The notes under the pieces: generated by a model
Seen by the model: only the letters and a program-made list of their open reading frames with translations
Told to the model about the DNA's origin: nothing
Databases searched by the model: none
In this document: positions 1 to 11,448 of the stretch, in pieces
Position numbering within the stretch: position 1 is the first letter of the stretch
How the letters are laid out: every line of letters begins with the position of its first letter
Position numbers and translations under genes: made by a program
Source: Microbacterium oleivorans
Lineage (GTDB): Bacteria; Actinomycetota; Actinomycetes; Actinomycetales; Microbacteriaceae
Assembly: GCF_023715745.1 (NCBI RefSeq)
Contig: NZ_JAMBOV010000002.1
Location: 1-64,000 of the forward strand
Direction: 5' to 3'
DNA: 64,000 nt

Positions 1-127
1 CATCCGCCTCGGGCAAGGTCCTCTCGACGCTCAAGGCGGGCACGAAGGTCACCGTGCACGACACGTTCGGGGTCTGGCGCGCGGTGACCGCGGGTTCGAC
101 GAAGGGGTGGATGCGGGACTCCGAGCT
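1..127 (+). repeat. Near-identical direct repeat, copy 1
   Basis: Bases 1-127 match 388-514 with one difference that I can see (GCGGTG against GCAGTG in the W-R-A-V-T segment). The repeat encodes one SH3 module and may extend left of the window. Sequence between the copies differs, so this is not a simple tandem duplication. Confidence 0.9.
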
Positions 128-719
128 GCAGGCGGTCTCGACGGCGAAGACGATGTATCTGGCGACGACGACGAACATGACGCCGTCGGTGTCGTCGAAG
201 GCGATCCAGGCGACGCTGCGCAAGGGCACGACGGTGAAGGCGCTCTCGGTCTCAGGTGACCGGACGCAGATCACCGTCGACGGGATGACCGGGTGGGTGT
301 TCTCGTCGAAGCTGTCGACGAAGAACCCCGGTGCGATCTCTGGTCAGGACCGGCAGGTCATCGCGTCCACGCCGCTGCGGGCGACGGCATCCGCCTCGGG
401 CAAGGTCCTCTCGACGCTCAAGGCGGGCACGAAGGTCACCGTGCACGACACGTTCGGGGTCTGGCGCGCAGTGACCGCGGGTTCGACGAAGGGGTGGATG
501 CGGGACTCCGAGCTCAAGAAGCTCGACACTGCTCCCGCGACGAGCGCCAAGACGACCACCGCAGCGCTCAACCTCCGCGCTCAACCGTCGACCTCGGGGA
601 AGGTGCTCGTCGTCATTCCGAAGGGCACGAAGGTCACCGTCACGGCATCGTCCGGCATCTGGCGGAAGACGACGTACCAGGGCAAGACCGGCTGGGTCAG
701 CAGCGACTTCCTGCGCTGA
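3..719 (+). CDS. SH3-repeat cell-wall-associated protein (C-terminal part)
   Basis: The gene is open at the left edge of the window, so its N terminus, and any signal peptide or catalytic domain, are not visible. The 238 visible residues are at least three bacterial SH3-like repeats. Each has the pattern G-K-V-L/V, K-G/A-G-T-K-V-T-V, a W, then G-W-(M/V) near the end, with Thr/Ser-rich linkers. Such modules usually bind peptidoglycan in secreted amidases, glucosaminidases or other wall proteins. The first and third visible repeats are almost identical at DNA level (1-127 and 388-514). The gene ends with TGA at 717-719. A polymer-export operon follows on the same strand. It could be an autolysin or a non-catalytic wall protein; the visible part does not decide between them. 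Confidence 0.75.
   Translation, partial: SASGKVLSTLKAGTKVTVHDTFGVWRAVTAGSTKGWMRDSELQAVSTAKTMYLATTTNMTPSVSSKAIQATLRKGTTVKALSVSGDRTQITVDGMTGWVFSSKLSTKNPGAISGQDRQVIASTPLRATASASGKVLSTLKAGTKVTVHDTFGVWRAVTAGSTKGWMRDSELKKLDTAPATSAKTTTAALNLRAQPSTSGKVLVVIPKGTKVTVTASSGIWRKTTYQGKTGWVSSDFLR
388..514 (+). repeat. Near-identical direct repeat, copy 2
   Basis: This is the second copy of the 127-bp repeat, in the same reading frame 387 nt (129 codons) downstream. Near-perfect identity including third codon positions suggests recent duplication or gene conversion within the SH3 array. Confidence 0.9.
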
Positions 720-761
720 CGCGACACGAGCCCGGCCGGGGGCCGCTCAGGAACCGTCGGA

Positions 762-767
762 TAGGAT
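762..767 (+). promoter_or_regulatory. Candidate -10 box of the polymer-export operon
   Basis: TAGGAT lies 41 nt before the GTG at 809, giving a short leader that contains AAGGA just ahead of the start. No convincing -35 is visible. Confidence 0.4.
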
Positions 768-808
768 GATCGACGGCCTGAACGGCACCCGCCTTCGCAA
801 GGAAACCC

Positions 809-1699
809 GTGACACAGATCGATTACAGCGCCTTCGACACGCCTGGACGTGGACGCGGCATCCTCGACGTCTTCGAGTACCGCTACCTCCTCCGGCTGCT
901 GATCGGCAAGAGCACGTCCCTGCGCTACCGCAACTCGGTGCTCGGCTGGTTCTGGTCCTACGTGCGGCCGACCGTGCAGTTCCTGGTGTACTTCATCGTC
1001 GTCGGACAGATCCTGGGTCTGCACAAGAGCGTGCCGGCCTTTCCGCTGTACCTGTTCAGCGGACTGGTCCTCGTGAACCTCTTCAACGAGACGCTGGGCG
1101 CGGCGACGCAGTCGATCGTCAGCAACCGCGCGCTCGTGCGGAAGATCTACCTGCCGCGCGAATTGTTCCCCCTCGCCGCCATCATCGGCGCGTTCACCCA
1201 CTTCCTGCCTCAGCTCGCCGTCCTGATCGTGGTGAGTCTGCTGTTCGGCTGGCTGCCGAGCTTCGCCTCGGTCGGGTTCGTCCTGCTCGGGATGCTGCTG
1301 GTCCTCCTGTTCGTCACGGGTCTCGGGCTCTTCTTCGCGGCCCTCAACGTGCGGTTCCGCGACGCCAGCAACACGGTCGACATCATCCGGACGATCGCGA
1401 CGTGGTCGGTGCCCGTGCTGTACACCTGGGCGATGGTCTACGAGCGCACCGAGGGATTCCGGTGGCTCTTCCACGTCTGGATCTCGAATCCGCTCGCCGT
1501 CGCCGTGGAGATGTTCCACCACGCCTTCTGGGGCGCGCTGCCCGTCGTCAACGACGCGTCACCGGCTCCCGCCAACCTCGGCTGGCCGCCCGAGTTCGGG
1601 TGGCACGTCGCCGCGTCCGTCGGTGTCATCCTCGTCACCCTGGTCATCGGCCAGCTCGTCTTCCGCCGCGCCGAGCGCACGTTCGCCCAGGATCTGTGA
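809..1699 (+). CDS. ABC transporter permease, TagG/Wzm type (wall polymer export)
   Basis: This is a 296-residue inner-membrane permease of the ABC-2 family. It pairs with the ATPase encoded next to flip a lipid-linked polymer, such as teichoic acid or O-antigen-like glycan, across the membrane. After a soluble N terminus of about 35 residues, several hydrophobic segments follow (around 50-85, 105-130, 140-165, 170-195 and 260-285). The motif S-L-R-Y-R-N-S-V-L-G-W-F-W near residues 36-48 is typical of the TagG/RfbA subfamily. The GTG at 809 follows AAGGA at a proper distance. The stop overlaps the next start as TGATG, so the two subunits are [15 protein letters not shown] coupled. Rhamnose, glycosyltransferase and CDP-alditol genes nearby support a wall-polymer substrate. 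Confidence 0.9.
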   Translation: MTQIDYSAFDTPGRGRGILDVFEYRYLLRLLIGKSTSLRYRNSVLGWFWSYVRPTVQFLVYFIVVGQILGLHKSVPAFPLYLFSGLVLVNLFNETLGAATQSIVSNRALVRKIYLPRELFPLAAIIGAFTHFLPQLAVLIVVSLLFGWLPSFASVGFVLLGMLLVLLFVTGLGLFFAALNVRFRDASNTVDIIRTIATWSVPVLYTWAMVYERTEGFRWLFHVWISNPLAVAVEMFHHAFWGALPVVNDASPAPANLGWPPEFGWHVAASVGVILVTLVIGQLVFRRAERTFAQDL

Positions 1700-2448
1700 T
1701 GTCGACTCCCACCACCACCGAGACCCAGCCCCGCATCATCGTCGAGCACGTCTCGAAGTGGTTCAACAAGCGGTCCGCCCGCTCGCTGAAAGACGCCTTC
1801 ATCAGCGTCATCAAGCGGCAGTCCACCCGGTCCCGCCAGTTCCAGGCGCTCGACGACATCTCGTTCCAGATCGCCGAGGGCGAGTCGGTGGCGATCATGG
1901 GGCTCAACGGCTCCGGCAAGTCGACGACCCTCAAGCTCGTCTCGGGTGTCCTCGAGCCGGACGAGGGGCGCGTCTTCACCCGCGGCCGTGTCGCCGGTCT
2001 CATCGAGGTCGGCGCCGGTTTCCACCCCGACCTCACCGGGCGCGAGAACGTCTTCTTGAACGCGGCCATCCTCGGCATGACCGAGAAGGAGACGAAGGCC
2101 CGGTACGACGAGATCGTCGAGTTCAGCGGCATCGGCGATTTCATCGACCAGGAGGTCAAGCACTACTCGTCCGGCATGTTCATGCGTCTCGCGTTCAGCG
2201 TCGCGATCCACGTCGAGCTCGACGTGCTGCTCGTCGACGAGGTCCTCTCCGTCGGCGATGCGCCGTTCCGCGCGAAGTGCGACGCGAAGCTGCGCGAACT
2301 GGCCGACAAGGGCGTCACGATGATGATCGTGAGCCACAGCAAGAACATCGTGAAGAGCCTGTGCTCGCGCGGCGTCGTCATCCGCAAGGGCAAGGTCGTC
2401 TTCGACGGTCCGATCGACGACGCCCTCGGGGTGCTCGAACAGGGCTGA
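1699..2448 (+). CDS. ABC transporter ATP-binding protein, TagH/Wzt type
   Basis: This 249-residue ATPase powers the preceding permease. The Walker A loop GLNGSGKST is at residues 68-76, followed by the polysaccharide-exporter signature region with Y-S-S-G-M and the Walker B segment L-D-V-L-L-V-D-E. The stretch G-A-G-F-H-P-D-L-T-G-R-E-N is characteristic of the Wzt/TagH subfamily. There is no C-terminal carbohydrate-binding extension of the kind some Wzt proteins have, so it is closer in size to a minimal TagH. It starts at ATG 1699, overlapping the permease stop by one base. It ends about 20 nt from the convergent rmlCD fusion, with no clear terminator hairpin between them. Confidence 0.92.
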   Translation: MSTPTTTETQPRIIVEHVSKWFNKRSARSLKDAFISVIKRQSTRSRQFQALDDISFQIAEGESVAIMGLNGSGKSTTLKLVSGVLEPDEGRVFTRGRVAGLIEVGAGFHPDLTGRENVFLNAAILGMTEKETKARYDEIVEFSGIGDFIDQEVKHYSSGMFMRLAFSVAIHVELDVLLVDEVLSVGDAPFRAKCDAKLRELADKGVTMMIVSHSKNIVKSLCSRGVVIRKGKVVFDGPIDDALGVLEQG

Positions 2449-2469
2449 GACCCGCGAGGCCCTGCTCGG

Positions 2470-5740
<3,271 letters not shown>

Positions 5741-5811
5741 GGCACCCATCGTTCCACAGGAGCGCCGAGCTCCCGCACCGCGAAATCCTGGGCGAGGGCC
5801 GACCCCGCCCG

Positions 5812-5823
5812 TAACATGGCCTG
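5812..5823 (+). promoter_or_regulatory. Leaderless promoter -10 of the GT2 operon
   Basis: TAACAT at 5812-5817 is followed by a 6-nt spacer and GTG at 5824, so transcription should begin at or next to the start codon. Confidence 0.6.
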
Positions 5824-7749
5824 GTGATCAAGGTCTCGGTCGTCGTGCCCACCTACAAGACACCTCCCGAGGGGCTGGCCCGGCTCATCGGATCACTGGA
5901 CCGGCAGACGCTGCCGGCGTCGGAGTTCGAGGTGATCTTCGTCGACGACGGATCGCCCGACGACACCCTGGACCGCTTGACGGAACTCGCGGCCACGCGC
6001 CCTCATGTGCGTGTGGAGCCCATCGAGAACTCCGGGTGGCCCTCGAAGCCGCGCAACGTGGGCATCGACCTGGCCCGAGGCGAGTACGTGGCTTTCATGG
6101 ACCACGACGATGAGCTCTACCCGGATGCGCTCCGGGCGGCGTACGAATTCGGGGCGGCCAACCACGCGGACGCCGTGAACGGCAAAGAAGCGCGCACGAC
6201 GTCCCCGTCGTGGGCCCTGGGAACATACGACCATGACCGGCCGCAGTCGATCGGGCGTCCCGACGTCCATCCGCTGATTCCCATGAACCCGCACAAGATG
6301 TACCGCCGCGCATTCCTCCAGGAGCACGACATCCGCTTCGTCGAAGGCAAGCGCGTGCTGTGGGAGGACATCTTCTTCAATCTCCGCGTGGCGAGGCATG
6401 CGAAGGTCATCTCGACGCTCACCTCGGTTCCCTACTACCACTGGGTGACGACGGCCGGAAGCGGATCCACCACCTTCGTCAAGCACGGTGAGGACTTCTG
6501 GCGCTGGCTGCCGAGGGTGTGCCAGGCGGTCATCGATGAGCTCCCCGGCGAGGAGAACCGTCTGCAGCGGGAGCAGCTGGAACTCCACCAGTACAGCAAC
6601 CGCGTCGTCGGGGTCTTCGACATGAAGTACGTCAGCCGCACGCCTCCGCAGCGGAAGTTCATGTTCGAACAGGCGCGCAACGTTCAGGAGCAGTTCGGGT
6701 ACGAGCGTCTCGAGGATCGGATGAACTCGTCGAAGCGCGTGCGGGCCGAGCTGCTGCGAGCCGGCCGTCAGGATGTGCTGGAGGAGATCTGTCTGTCCGA
6801 CGCTGCCATCCCCGGCTGGTCACGGGCCACCTCGGTGCAGTGGCGGGGCGGGGTCCTGCACATCGCGACCGATGTCACCTGGTCCGATTCCAAGGGGAAT
6901 CGACCGCGGCTGCGACGCGAGGGGGGTCGCATCCGGAAGGTCCTGCCGGCCGCCGTCGACGAGCTCGTCAGCGAGGCCGCGACGGACATGACCGACGAGG
7001 TGGCGGCGATCACTCTCTCTCCTCTCGTGAGGTCGAGGCGGTCGCGCGTCGCATGGGCGCTTCCCGCGACCAGCGACGTGAGCGTCGCGGACGACGCTGA
7101 CGGTACCGTCAGCGTCGCCGCCACGGCCGGGTTCACGCTCGACCCGGCGACGGCCGCCGCGGGTGCACCGCTCGAGGAGGCGACCCACTGGGACCTCCAC
7201 CTTCACGCGCGCTTCGGCAACAGCTCGACCGATCGCGCCGTCCGGTCCGACGTACCCGCCTCCGTCACCGTCACGGCCGGCAAGCTGCACCTGGTCTATC
7301 CGAACGACGGCGGCAACGCGACCCTGATCCCTGGCGGTGAGCGCGAGGCGGTCCGACGGCTGATCCCGACGCGGGCCGCATTCCAGTCCGACGAGCTGGT
7401 GGTCGATCTGGCAGGGCACCACGACGGAGCCGGCAGCATCGGGACCGTCGTGTCGGTCTGGACGTCGGCGGCCGGGAAACCCTCCGATGTCCCGGCGCGC
7501 ATCGAGGTCGCTGACGGCGCCGCGCGTCTCGTCGTGCCCGGGGTGGGACGCGACACCGTGGAGCTGCGCGTCGGCGACCGCGCTCCCGATGGCCCGGGGG
7601 CATGGGTCGTGCGAGCCGACGGAGACCGCCGTGCCCTGGAGCGCAGCGAGCGCCCGTCGACCGATGGTGCGCCGGCGCGACCCGCCCAAGCGGCCCCCAC
7701 CCTCCGCCGCAAGGTCGGCAGAGTCCTGCGCAGACTCGGTATCCGCTGA
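5824..7749 (+). CDS. GT2-family glycosyltransferase with C-terminal beta-rich domain
   Basis: This is a 641-residue protein. Residues 1-230 form a GT-A glycosyltransferase family 2 domain: V-V-V-P-T-Y at 6-11, D-D-G at 41-43, the metal-binding D-H-D-D-E at 93-97 and the acceptor/base motif W-E-D at 180-182. Residues about 340-620 are rich in beta-strand-like Val/Thr/Asp sequence and look like one or two sandwich domains. This layout resembles wall-teichoic-acid glycosyltransferases of the TarS/TarP type, which put sugars on poly(ribitol phosphate). That parallel is inference from architecture and context. It has no membrane segment. It leads the operon that carries the epimerase, alditol polymerase and cytidylyltransferase genes. 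Confidence 0.8.
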   Translation: MIKVSVVVPTYKTPPEGLARLIGSLDRQTLPASEFEVIFVDDGSPDDTLDRLTELAATRPHVRVEPIENSGWPSKPRNVGIDLARGEYVAFMDHDDELYPDALRAAYEFGAANHADAVNGKEARTTSPSWALGTYDHDRPQSIGRPDVHPLIPMNPHKMYRRAFLQEHDIRFVEGKRVLWEDIFFNLRVARHAKVISTLTSVPYYHWVTTAGSGSTTFVKHGEDFWRWLPRVCQAVIDELPGEENRLQREQLELHQYSNRVVGVFDMKYVSRTPPQRKFMFEQARNVQEQFGYERLEDRMNSSKRVRAELLRAGRQDVLEEICLSDAAIPGWSRATSVQWRGGVLHIATDVTWSDSKGNRPRLRREGGRIRKVLPAAVDELVSEAATDMTDEVAAITLSPLVRSRRSRVAWALPATSDVSVADDADGTVSVAATAGFTLDPATAAAGAPLEEATHWDLHLHARFGNSSTDRAVRSDVPASVTVTAGKLHLVYPNDGGNATLIPGGEREAVRRLIPTRAAFQSDELVVDLAGHHDGAGSIGTVVSVWTSAAGKPSDVPARIEVADGAARLVVPGVGRDTVELRVGDRAPDGPGAWVVRADGDRRALERSERPSTDGAPARPAQAAPTLRRKVGRVLRRLGIR

Positions 7750-7786
7750 CGGGTCCGTCGCTCAGGGCTCTCGCGAGCCGGTGCCG

Positions 7787-7799
7787 TAGAATCGGCAAA
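7787..7799 (+). promoter_or_regulatory. Leaderless promoter -10 of the epimerase gene
   Basis: TAGAAT at 7787-7792 with a 7-nt spacer precedes ATG 7800. It gives the epimerase-polymerase-cytidylyltransferase trio its own start point. Confidence 0.6.
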
Positions 7800-8921
7800 A
7801 TGCCTGAACACACACCCCGTGGCGACGGATCGACCGCGACGGCACCCGTGGGCCGCGTGACCGGGAGCGCCGTCATCGACGGTGACATCGCCGAGATCAT
7901 CGGGCAGCCGCTGCCGTGGGAGAAGCTCGACGGCGCCACGGTGCTCGTGACGGGTGCGGCAGGGATGATCCCGTCGTACGCCCTCTACACACTGCTGGGT
8001 CTCAACGAGGTGCGGGATGCCGGGATCACCGTCCTCGCGCTCGTGCGCGACCTCGACAGGGCGCGTCGCCTGCTCGGACCCGTCGCCGATCGCGACGACG
8101 TCGTCCTGGTGAAGGGCGACGTCCGGGGCGAGATCCACCTCGACCGCACCGTGGACCTCGTCATCCATGGTGCGTCCCCCGCTCGGCCGGCGCTGCACGC
8201 CGCGAGTCCCGTGGACACCATCCGGGCGAACGTGACCGGCACCTTCGGCCTGCTCGATCTCTGCGTCGCATCGGGCGGTGCCCGCTTCGTCATGATGTCG
8301 TCCGCGGAGGTGTACGGGCAGCGGGTGTCGGACGGTTCGCTCGTCGCCGAGGACGAGTACGGCTCTGTCGACATCCTGAACCCCCGTGCGTCGTACACCG
8401 AGGGCAAGCGTGCCGCCGAGACCATCGCCGTCAGCTATCACGCGCAGTACGACGTCCCCGTCACGATCGGCCGGTTCGGTCACATCTACGGCCCCGGCAT
8501 GGCCCTCGACGACGGTCGCGTGCAGGCGGACTTCACCGCGGACGTCCTCCGCGGAAACGACATCACTCTCAACAGCGACGGCAGCGCCCGTCGTACCTAC
8601 ACCTACCTGGCGGATGCCGTGTCGGGCATGTTCGCGGCGATCCTCCTGGGCGAGGACACCGCGTACAACATCTCCGATCGCGACGGGTTCATCAGCATCC
8701 GAGAACTGGCGGAGGCGTTCACCGAGGCGCGACCGGAGAAGAATCTCAGCGTGCGCTTCGCGGAGGGTGTCGACCTCAGCCGGTACAACGCCGTCAAGGG
8801 ACAGGGCCTGGACGACGCCCGGCTTCGCGGTCTGGGCTGGGCACCGCACGTCGGCCTGCGTCGGGGACTGGACCGCACGCTCGCGTGGCACGAGGAGCGC
8901 GAAGCGGGGTCCCGCGCATGA
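7800..8921 (+). CDS. NAD-dependent epimerase/dehydratase-family protein (possible CDP-alditol reductase)
   Basis: This is a 373-residue extended short-chain dehydrogenase. The nucleotide loop reads T-G-A-A-G-M-I-P, with P where most have G, followed by S-S-A-E-V-Y-G and the catalytic Y-T-E-G-K. The sequence resembles UDP-glucuronate decarboxylase and RmlB relatives. Its ATGA overlap with an alditol-phosphate polymerase gene, itself overlapping a cytidylyltransferase, suggests a role in making the CDP-activated building block. One parallel I recall is the pneumococcal abp1/abp2 pair, a cytidylyltransferase plus an oxidoreductase making CDP-arabinitol. The assignment to that reaction is inference, and a sugar-nucleotide epimerase or decarboxylase is equally possible. 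ATG 7800 is chosen because a -10 box sits seven bases before it. Confidence 0.75.
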   Translation: MPEHTPRGDGSTATAPVGRVTGSAVIDGDIAEIIGQPLPWEKLDGATVLVTGAAGMIPSYALYTLLGLNEVRDAGITVLALVRDLDRARRLLGPVADRDDVVLVKGDVRGEIHLDRTVDLVIHGASPARPALHAASPVDTIRANVTGTFGLLDLCVASGGARFVMMSSAEVYGQRVSDGSLVAEDEYGSVDILNPRASYTEGKRAAETIAVSYHAQYDVPVTIGRFGHIYGPGMALDDGRVQADFTADVLRGNDITLNSDGSARRTYTYLADAVSGMFAAILLGEDTAYNISDRDGFISIRELAEAFTEARPEKNLSVRFAEGVDLSRYNAVKGQGLDDARLRGLGWAPHVGLRRGLDRTLAWHEEREAGSRA

Positions 8922-10729
8922 CGGACGCGGTCGTGCCGCCGGCATCCGTCGTCCCGGTGAGCGAGGCGGAGGTCGTCCGGCCTGCGCCCCCGTTCGACGT
9001 CACCGTCGATGCGCTCACCTGGGAACGGGCGAAGCTGACGATCCGACTGTCGGTCGCCCAGGTGGGGGACTGGACCCCGCTCACCCCCGAATGGGGCGAG
9101 GTGCCTCCGCCTGCCGTGGACTTCCGCCTGATCGACGGCAAGCGTCGCATCCCGGTGCCCTTCACCGCGGTCGGGCCCGGTGCGTACGAGCTGCATGTCG
9201 ACGTCCCGACGTTCCGTGACCGCCAGGCGATCCCGAACGGCACGTGGCGCATCGTCATGTTCGCCCACGGGGAGCGCGTGGCCCCCGCCCGGTTCGACGG
9301 ACGGTCGCTGCTCGAACTCGACGAGGGTTCACGGGTGTTCCTCTACGACGGGAACCGCGCCGTCACGACCGTGTCGTTCGGCATCGCAGAGAACGCCGTG
9401 GACCTCGAGCGCCTCGACTTCCTCATGCGGAGCTACCACCTGTTCCGCTCCCGTCCCAAGCCGAAGAAGTTCCGTCCGATCAAGCGCCTCAAGGCATTCT
9501 TCCTCGGCGCCCCGGCCAAGCAGCGCTACGCCGGCCTGATCTACCAGGCCATCACCCGGACGGTGGGCGTGAAGCCCGGCCGCGTCCTCTTCGCCTCCGA
9601 TCAGCGTGTCCGCATCGAGGGCAACCTCCGTCGCGTGCAGGAGCGGATCGTCGAACGCGGGCTGCAGGAACGATTCGACATGAAGTACTCGTTCCGCCTG
9701 CCGCGCGCGGGCGGCTGGGGGACGACGCTCCGGATCATCTACCTGCTCGCGACGAGCGAGATCGTCCTGCTCGACGACTACTTCGGCATCCTCAAGAGCC
9801 TGCGGATGGACCCGCGCACCAAGGTGATCCAGCTCTGGCACGCCGGCAGCGGGTTCAAGTCCGTCGGGTACAGCCGGTTCGGGAACCTCGGTTCGCCCAA
9901 GCTGTGGCATCCGCATCGCCAGTACACCTTCGCCATCACGGGATCCGAGCACTTGCGTCACGTCTACGCGGAGGCGTTCGGCATCGAGGAAGCCGCCGTC
10001 ATCCCGACCGGATTGCCCCGGGTGGACTGGTTCCTCGACGAGACGCTCCGCGACCGGTTCCTGGCGAAGTTCGCCACCGAGTATCCCCAGATCGCGGGCA
10101 AGAAGGTCGTCCTCTTCGCCCCGACGTTCCGCGGCCGATCCATCTACACCGCGTTCTACGACTACAGCCAGATCGACTTCGACGCCCTGTACGAGGTGTG
10201 CGGCGAGGACACGGTGGTGCTCTTCCGCATGCACCACTTCGTGAAGAATCCCATCGAGATCCCGGAGCAGTACCAGGACCGGTTCTTCGACTTCACGCAC
10301 TATCCGGACGGCCTGAATCTCCTGCACGCGACCGACGTCCTCATCACGGACTACTCGTCGATCATCTACGAGTTCTCTCTGCTGGACCGGCCCATGCTCT
10401 TCTTCGCTCCCGACAAGGTGAACTACGCCGCGACGCGCGGCTTCCACCGGGACTACGACGAGACGGCGCCGGGACGCGTCGCGAACACGTTCGGGGACGT
10501 GATCGACGCCCTTCGGACCGGAGAGTTCGAGCAGGAGAAGGTCGCGGAGTTCCGTCGCCTCAACTTCGACCGCGTCGACACCGGCGCGGCTGACCGGGTC
10601 ATCGACTGGCTGATCCTCGGCAACCCCGACACCGAGAAGATCACCGAGAGCCCGGTCCCCACCGAGCGTTCCGACGCGAACACCGCCGAGTCCAGTGAGA
10701 AGGACGTCCCAGAAGAGGAGATCGCGTGA
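8918..10729 (+). CDS. CDP-glycerol/CDP-alditol phosphotransferase, TagF/TagB family
   Basis: This 603-residue enzyme is expected to transfer alditol-phosphate units from a CDP donor to a lipid-linked acceptor at the inner membrane face. An N-terminal beta-rich domain (about 25-150) precedes the Glyphos_transf domain (about 230-590). That domain carries the family marks W-H at 307-308 in Q-L-W-H-A-G-S-G-F-K, F-A-P-T-F-R-G, and I-T-D-Y-S-S at 476-481. The last 30 residues are acidic and probably disordered. ATG 8918 overlaps the epimerase stop, and its own stop overlaps the cytidylyltransferase GTG, so the three proteins should be made together. Whether the donor is CDP-glycerol, CDP-ribitol or another CDP-alditol cannot be read from sequence; the neighbour enzymes favour a pentitol. 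Confidence 0.88.
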   Translation: MTDAVVPPASVVPVSEAEVVRPAPPFDVTVDALTWERAKLTIRLSVAQVGDWTPLTPEWGEVPPPAVDFRLIDGKRRIPVPFTAVGPGAYELHVDVPTFRDRQAIPNGTWRIVMFAHGERVAPARFDGRSLLELDEGSRVFLYDGNRAVTTVSFGIAENAVDLERLDFLMRSYHLFRSRPKPKKFRPIKRLKAFFLGAPAKQRYAGLIYQAITRTVGVKPGRVLFASDQRVRIEGNLRRVQERIVERGLQERFDMKYSFRLPRAGGWGTTLRIIYLLATSEIVLLDDYFGILKSLRMDPRTKVIQLWHAGSGFKSVGYSRFGNLGSPKLWHPHRQYTFAITGSEHLRHVYAEAFGIEEAAVIPTGLPRVDWFLDETLRDRFLAKFATEYPQIAGKKVVLFAPTFRGRSIYTAFYDYSQIDFDALYEVCGEDTVVLFRMHHFVKNPIEIPEQYQDRFFDFTHYPDGLNLLHATDVLITDYSSIIYEFSLLDRPMLFFAPDKVNYAATRGFHRDYDETAPGRVANTFGDVIDALRTGEFEQEKVAEFRRLNFDRVDTGAADRVIDWLILGNPDTEKITESPVPTERSDANTAESSEKDVPEEEIA

Positions 10730-11439
10730 ACATCGCCATCATTTTCGCCGGCGGGATCGGGTCCCGCATGACGTCGGCGACCCTGCCCAAGCAGTTCCTC
10801 GAGATCCATGGAACTCCGCTGATCGTGCACACGCTCCAGCACTTCCAGGACCACCCCGAGATCGACCGCATCGCCGTCTCGATCCTGCCGGAGTGGCGCG
10901 ATCGCTTCGCGCGTCTGGTCGCGAGGTACGAGCTCACGAAGGTGAACTGGATCGTGGACGGTGGTGCCACCGGTCAGGAGTCCCGACACCGCGCGCTCCG
11001 CGCCGTCGCCAACGAGGCACCCGGCGACACCGTCGTCCTGCTGCACGACGGGGTGCGCCCGCTCATCAACGCCGAGGTGATCTCGGCCAACATCGAGACC
11101 GTGCGCTCGCAGGGACCGGCGATCACCAGCACCAAGTTCAACGAGACCATCATCTCGTCGGCCAGTGGCGCCGTCGACGAGGTCATCCCGCGCGACCACC
11201 TCTACGTCGCACAGGCCCCGCAGAGCGGCCGTCTCGACACCGTCCTCGGGGTCTACGACCAGGCGGTGGCCGACGGTGAGAACGACTCGATCGACACCTG
11301 CAGCCTTCTGCGACGGTACGGCCACGAGCTGTACCGCGTGGAGGGACCTCGTTCGAACATCAAGATCACGACCGCGGAGGACTACTACGTCTGCCGCGCG
11401 TTCTTCGACGTGATCGAGCGCAACCAGATCGGCGGCTGA
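10726..11439 (+). CDS. Alditol-phosphate cytidylyltransferase (TarI/IspD family)
   Basis: This 237-residue nucleotidyltransferase joins CTP to a sugar- or alditol-phosphate. The N-terminal loop is F-A-G-G-I-G-S-R-M at 8-15, followed by P-K-Q at 21-23 and the H-D-G-V-R-P segment conserved in IspD/TarI enzymes. Isoprenoid IspD has very similar motifs. The operon position, directly overlapping an alditol-phosphate polymerase by GTGA, makes a TarI/Abp1-type role in wall polymer synthesis far more likely. It ends ten bases from the convergent Bcs1-like gene, which carries a second cytidylyltransferase domain. Two such enzymes side by side suggest two different CDP-alditols or a redundant supply. 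Confidence 0.85.
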   Translation: MNIAIIFAGGIGSRMTSATLPKQFLEIHGTPLIVHTLQHFQDHPEIDRIAVSILPEWRDRFARLVARYELTKVNWIVDGGATGQESRHRALRAVANEAPGDTVVLLHDGVRPLINAEVISANIETVRSQGPAITSTKFNETIISSASGAVDEVIPRDHLYVAQAPQSGRLDTVLGVYDQAVADGENDSIDTCSLLRRYGHELYRVEGPRSNIKITTAEDYYVCRAFFDVIERNQIGG

Positions 11440-11448
11440 GCGGCGGGG

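Noticed and set aside
1..719. CRISPR-like or tandem-repeat array
   Set aside because: The repeats are protein-coding SH3 modules in frame, with no short regular spacers.
10726..11439. Isoprenoid-pathway ispD
   Set aside because: The motifs alone would allow it, but the overlap with an alditol-phosphate polymerase gene and the absence of ispF next to it favour a TarI/Abp1-type enzyme.
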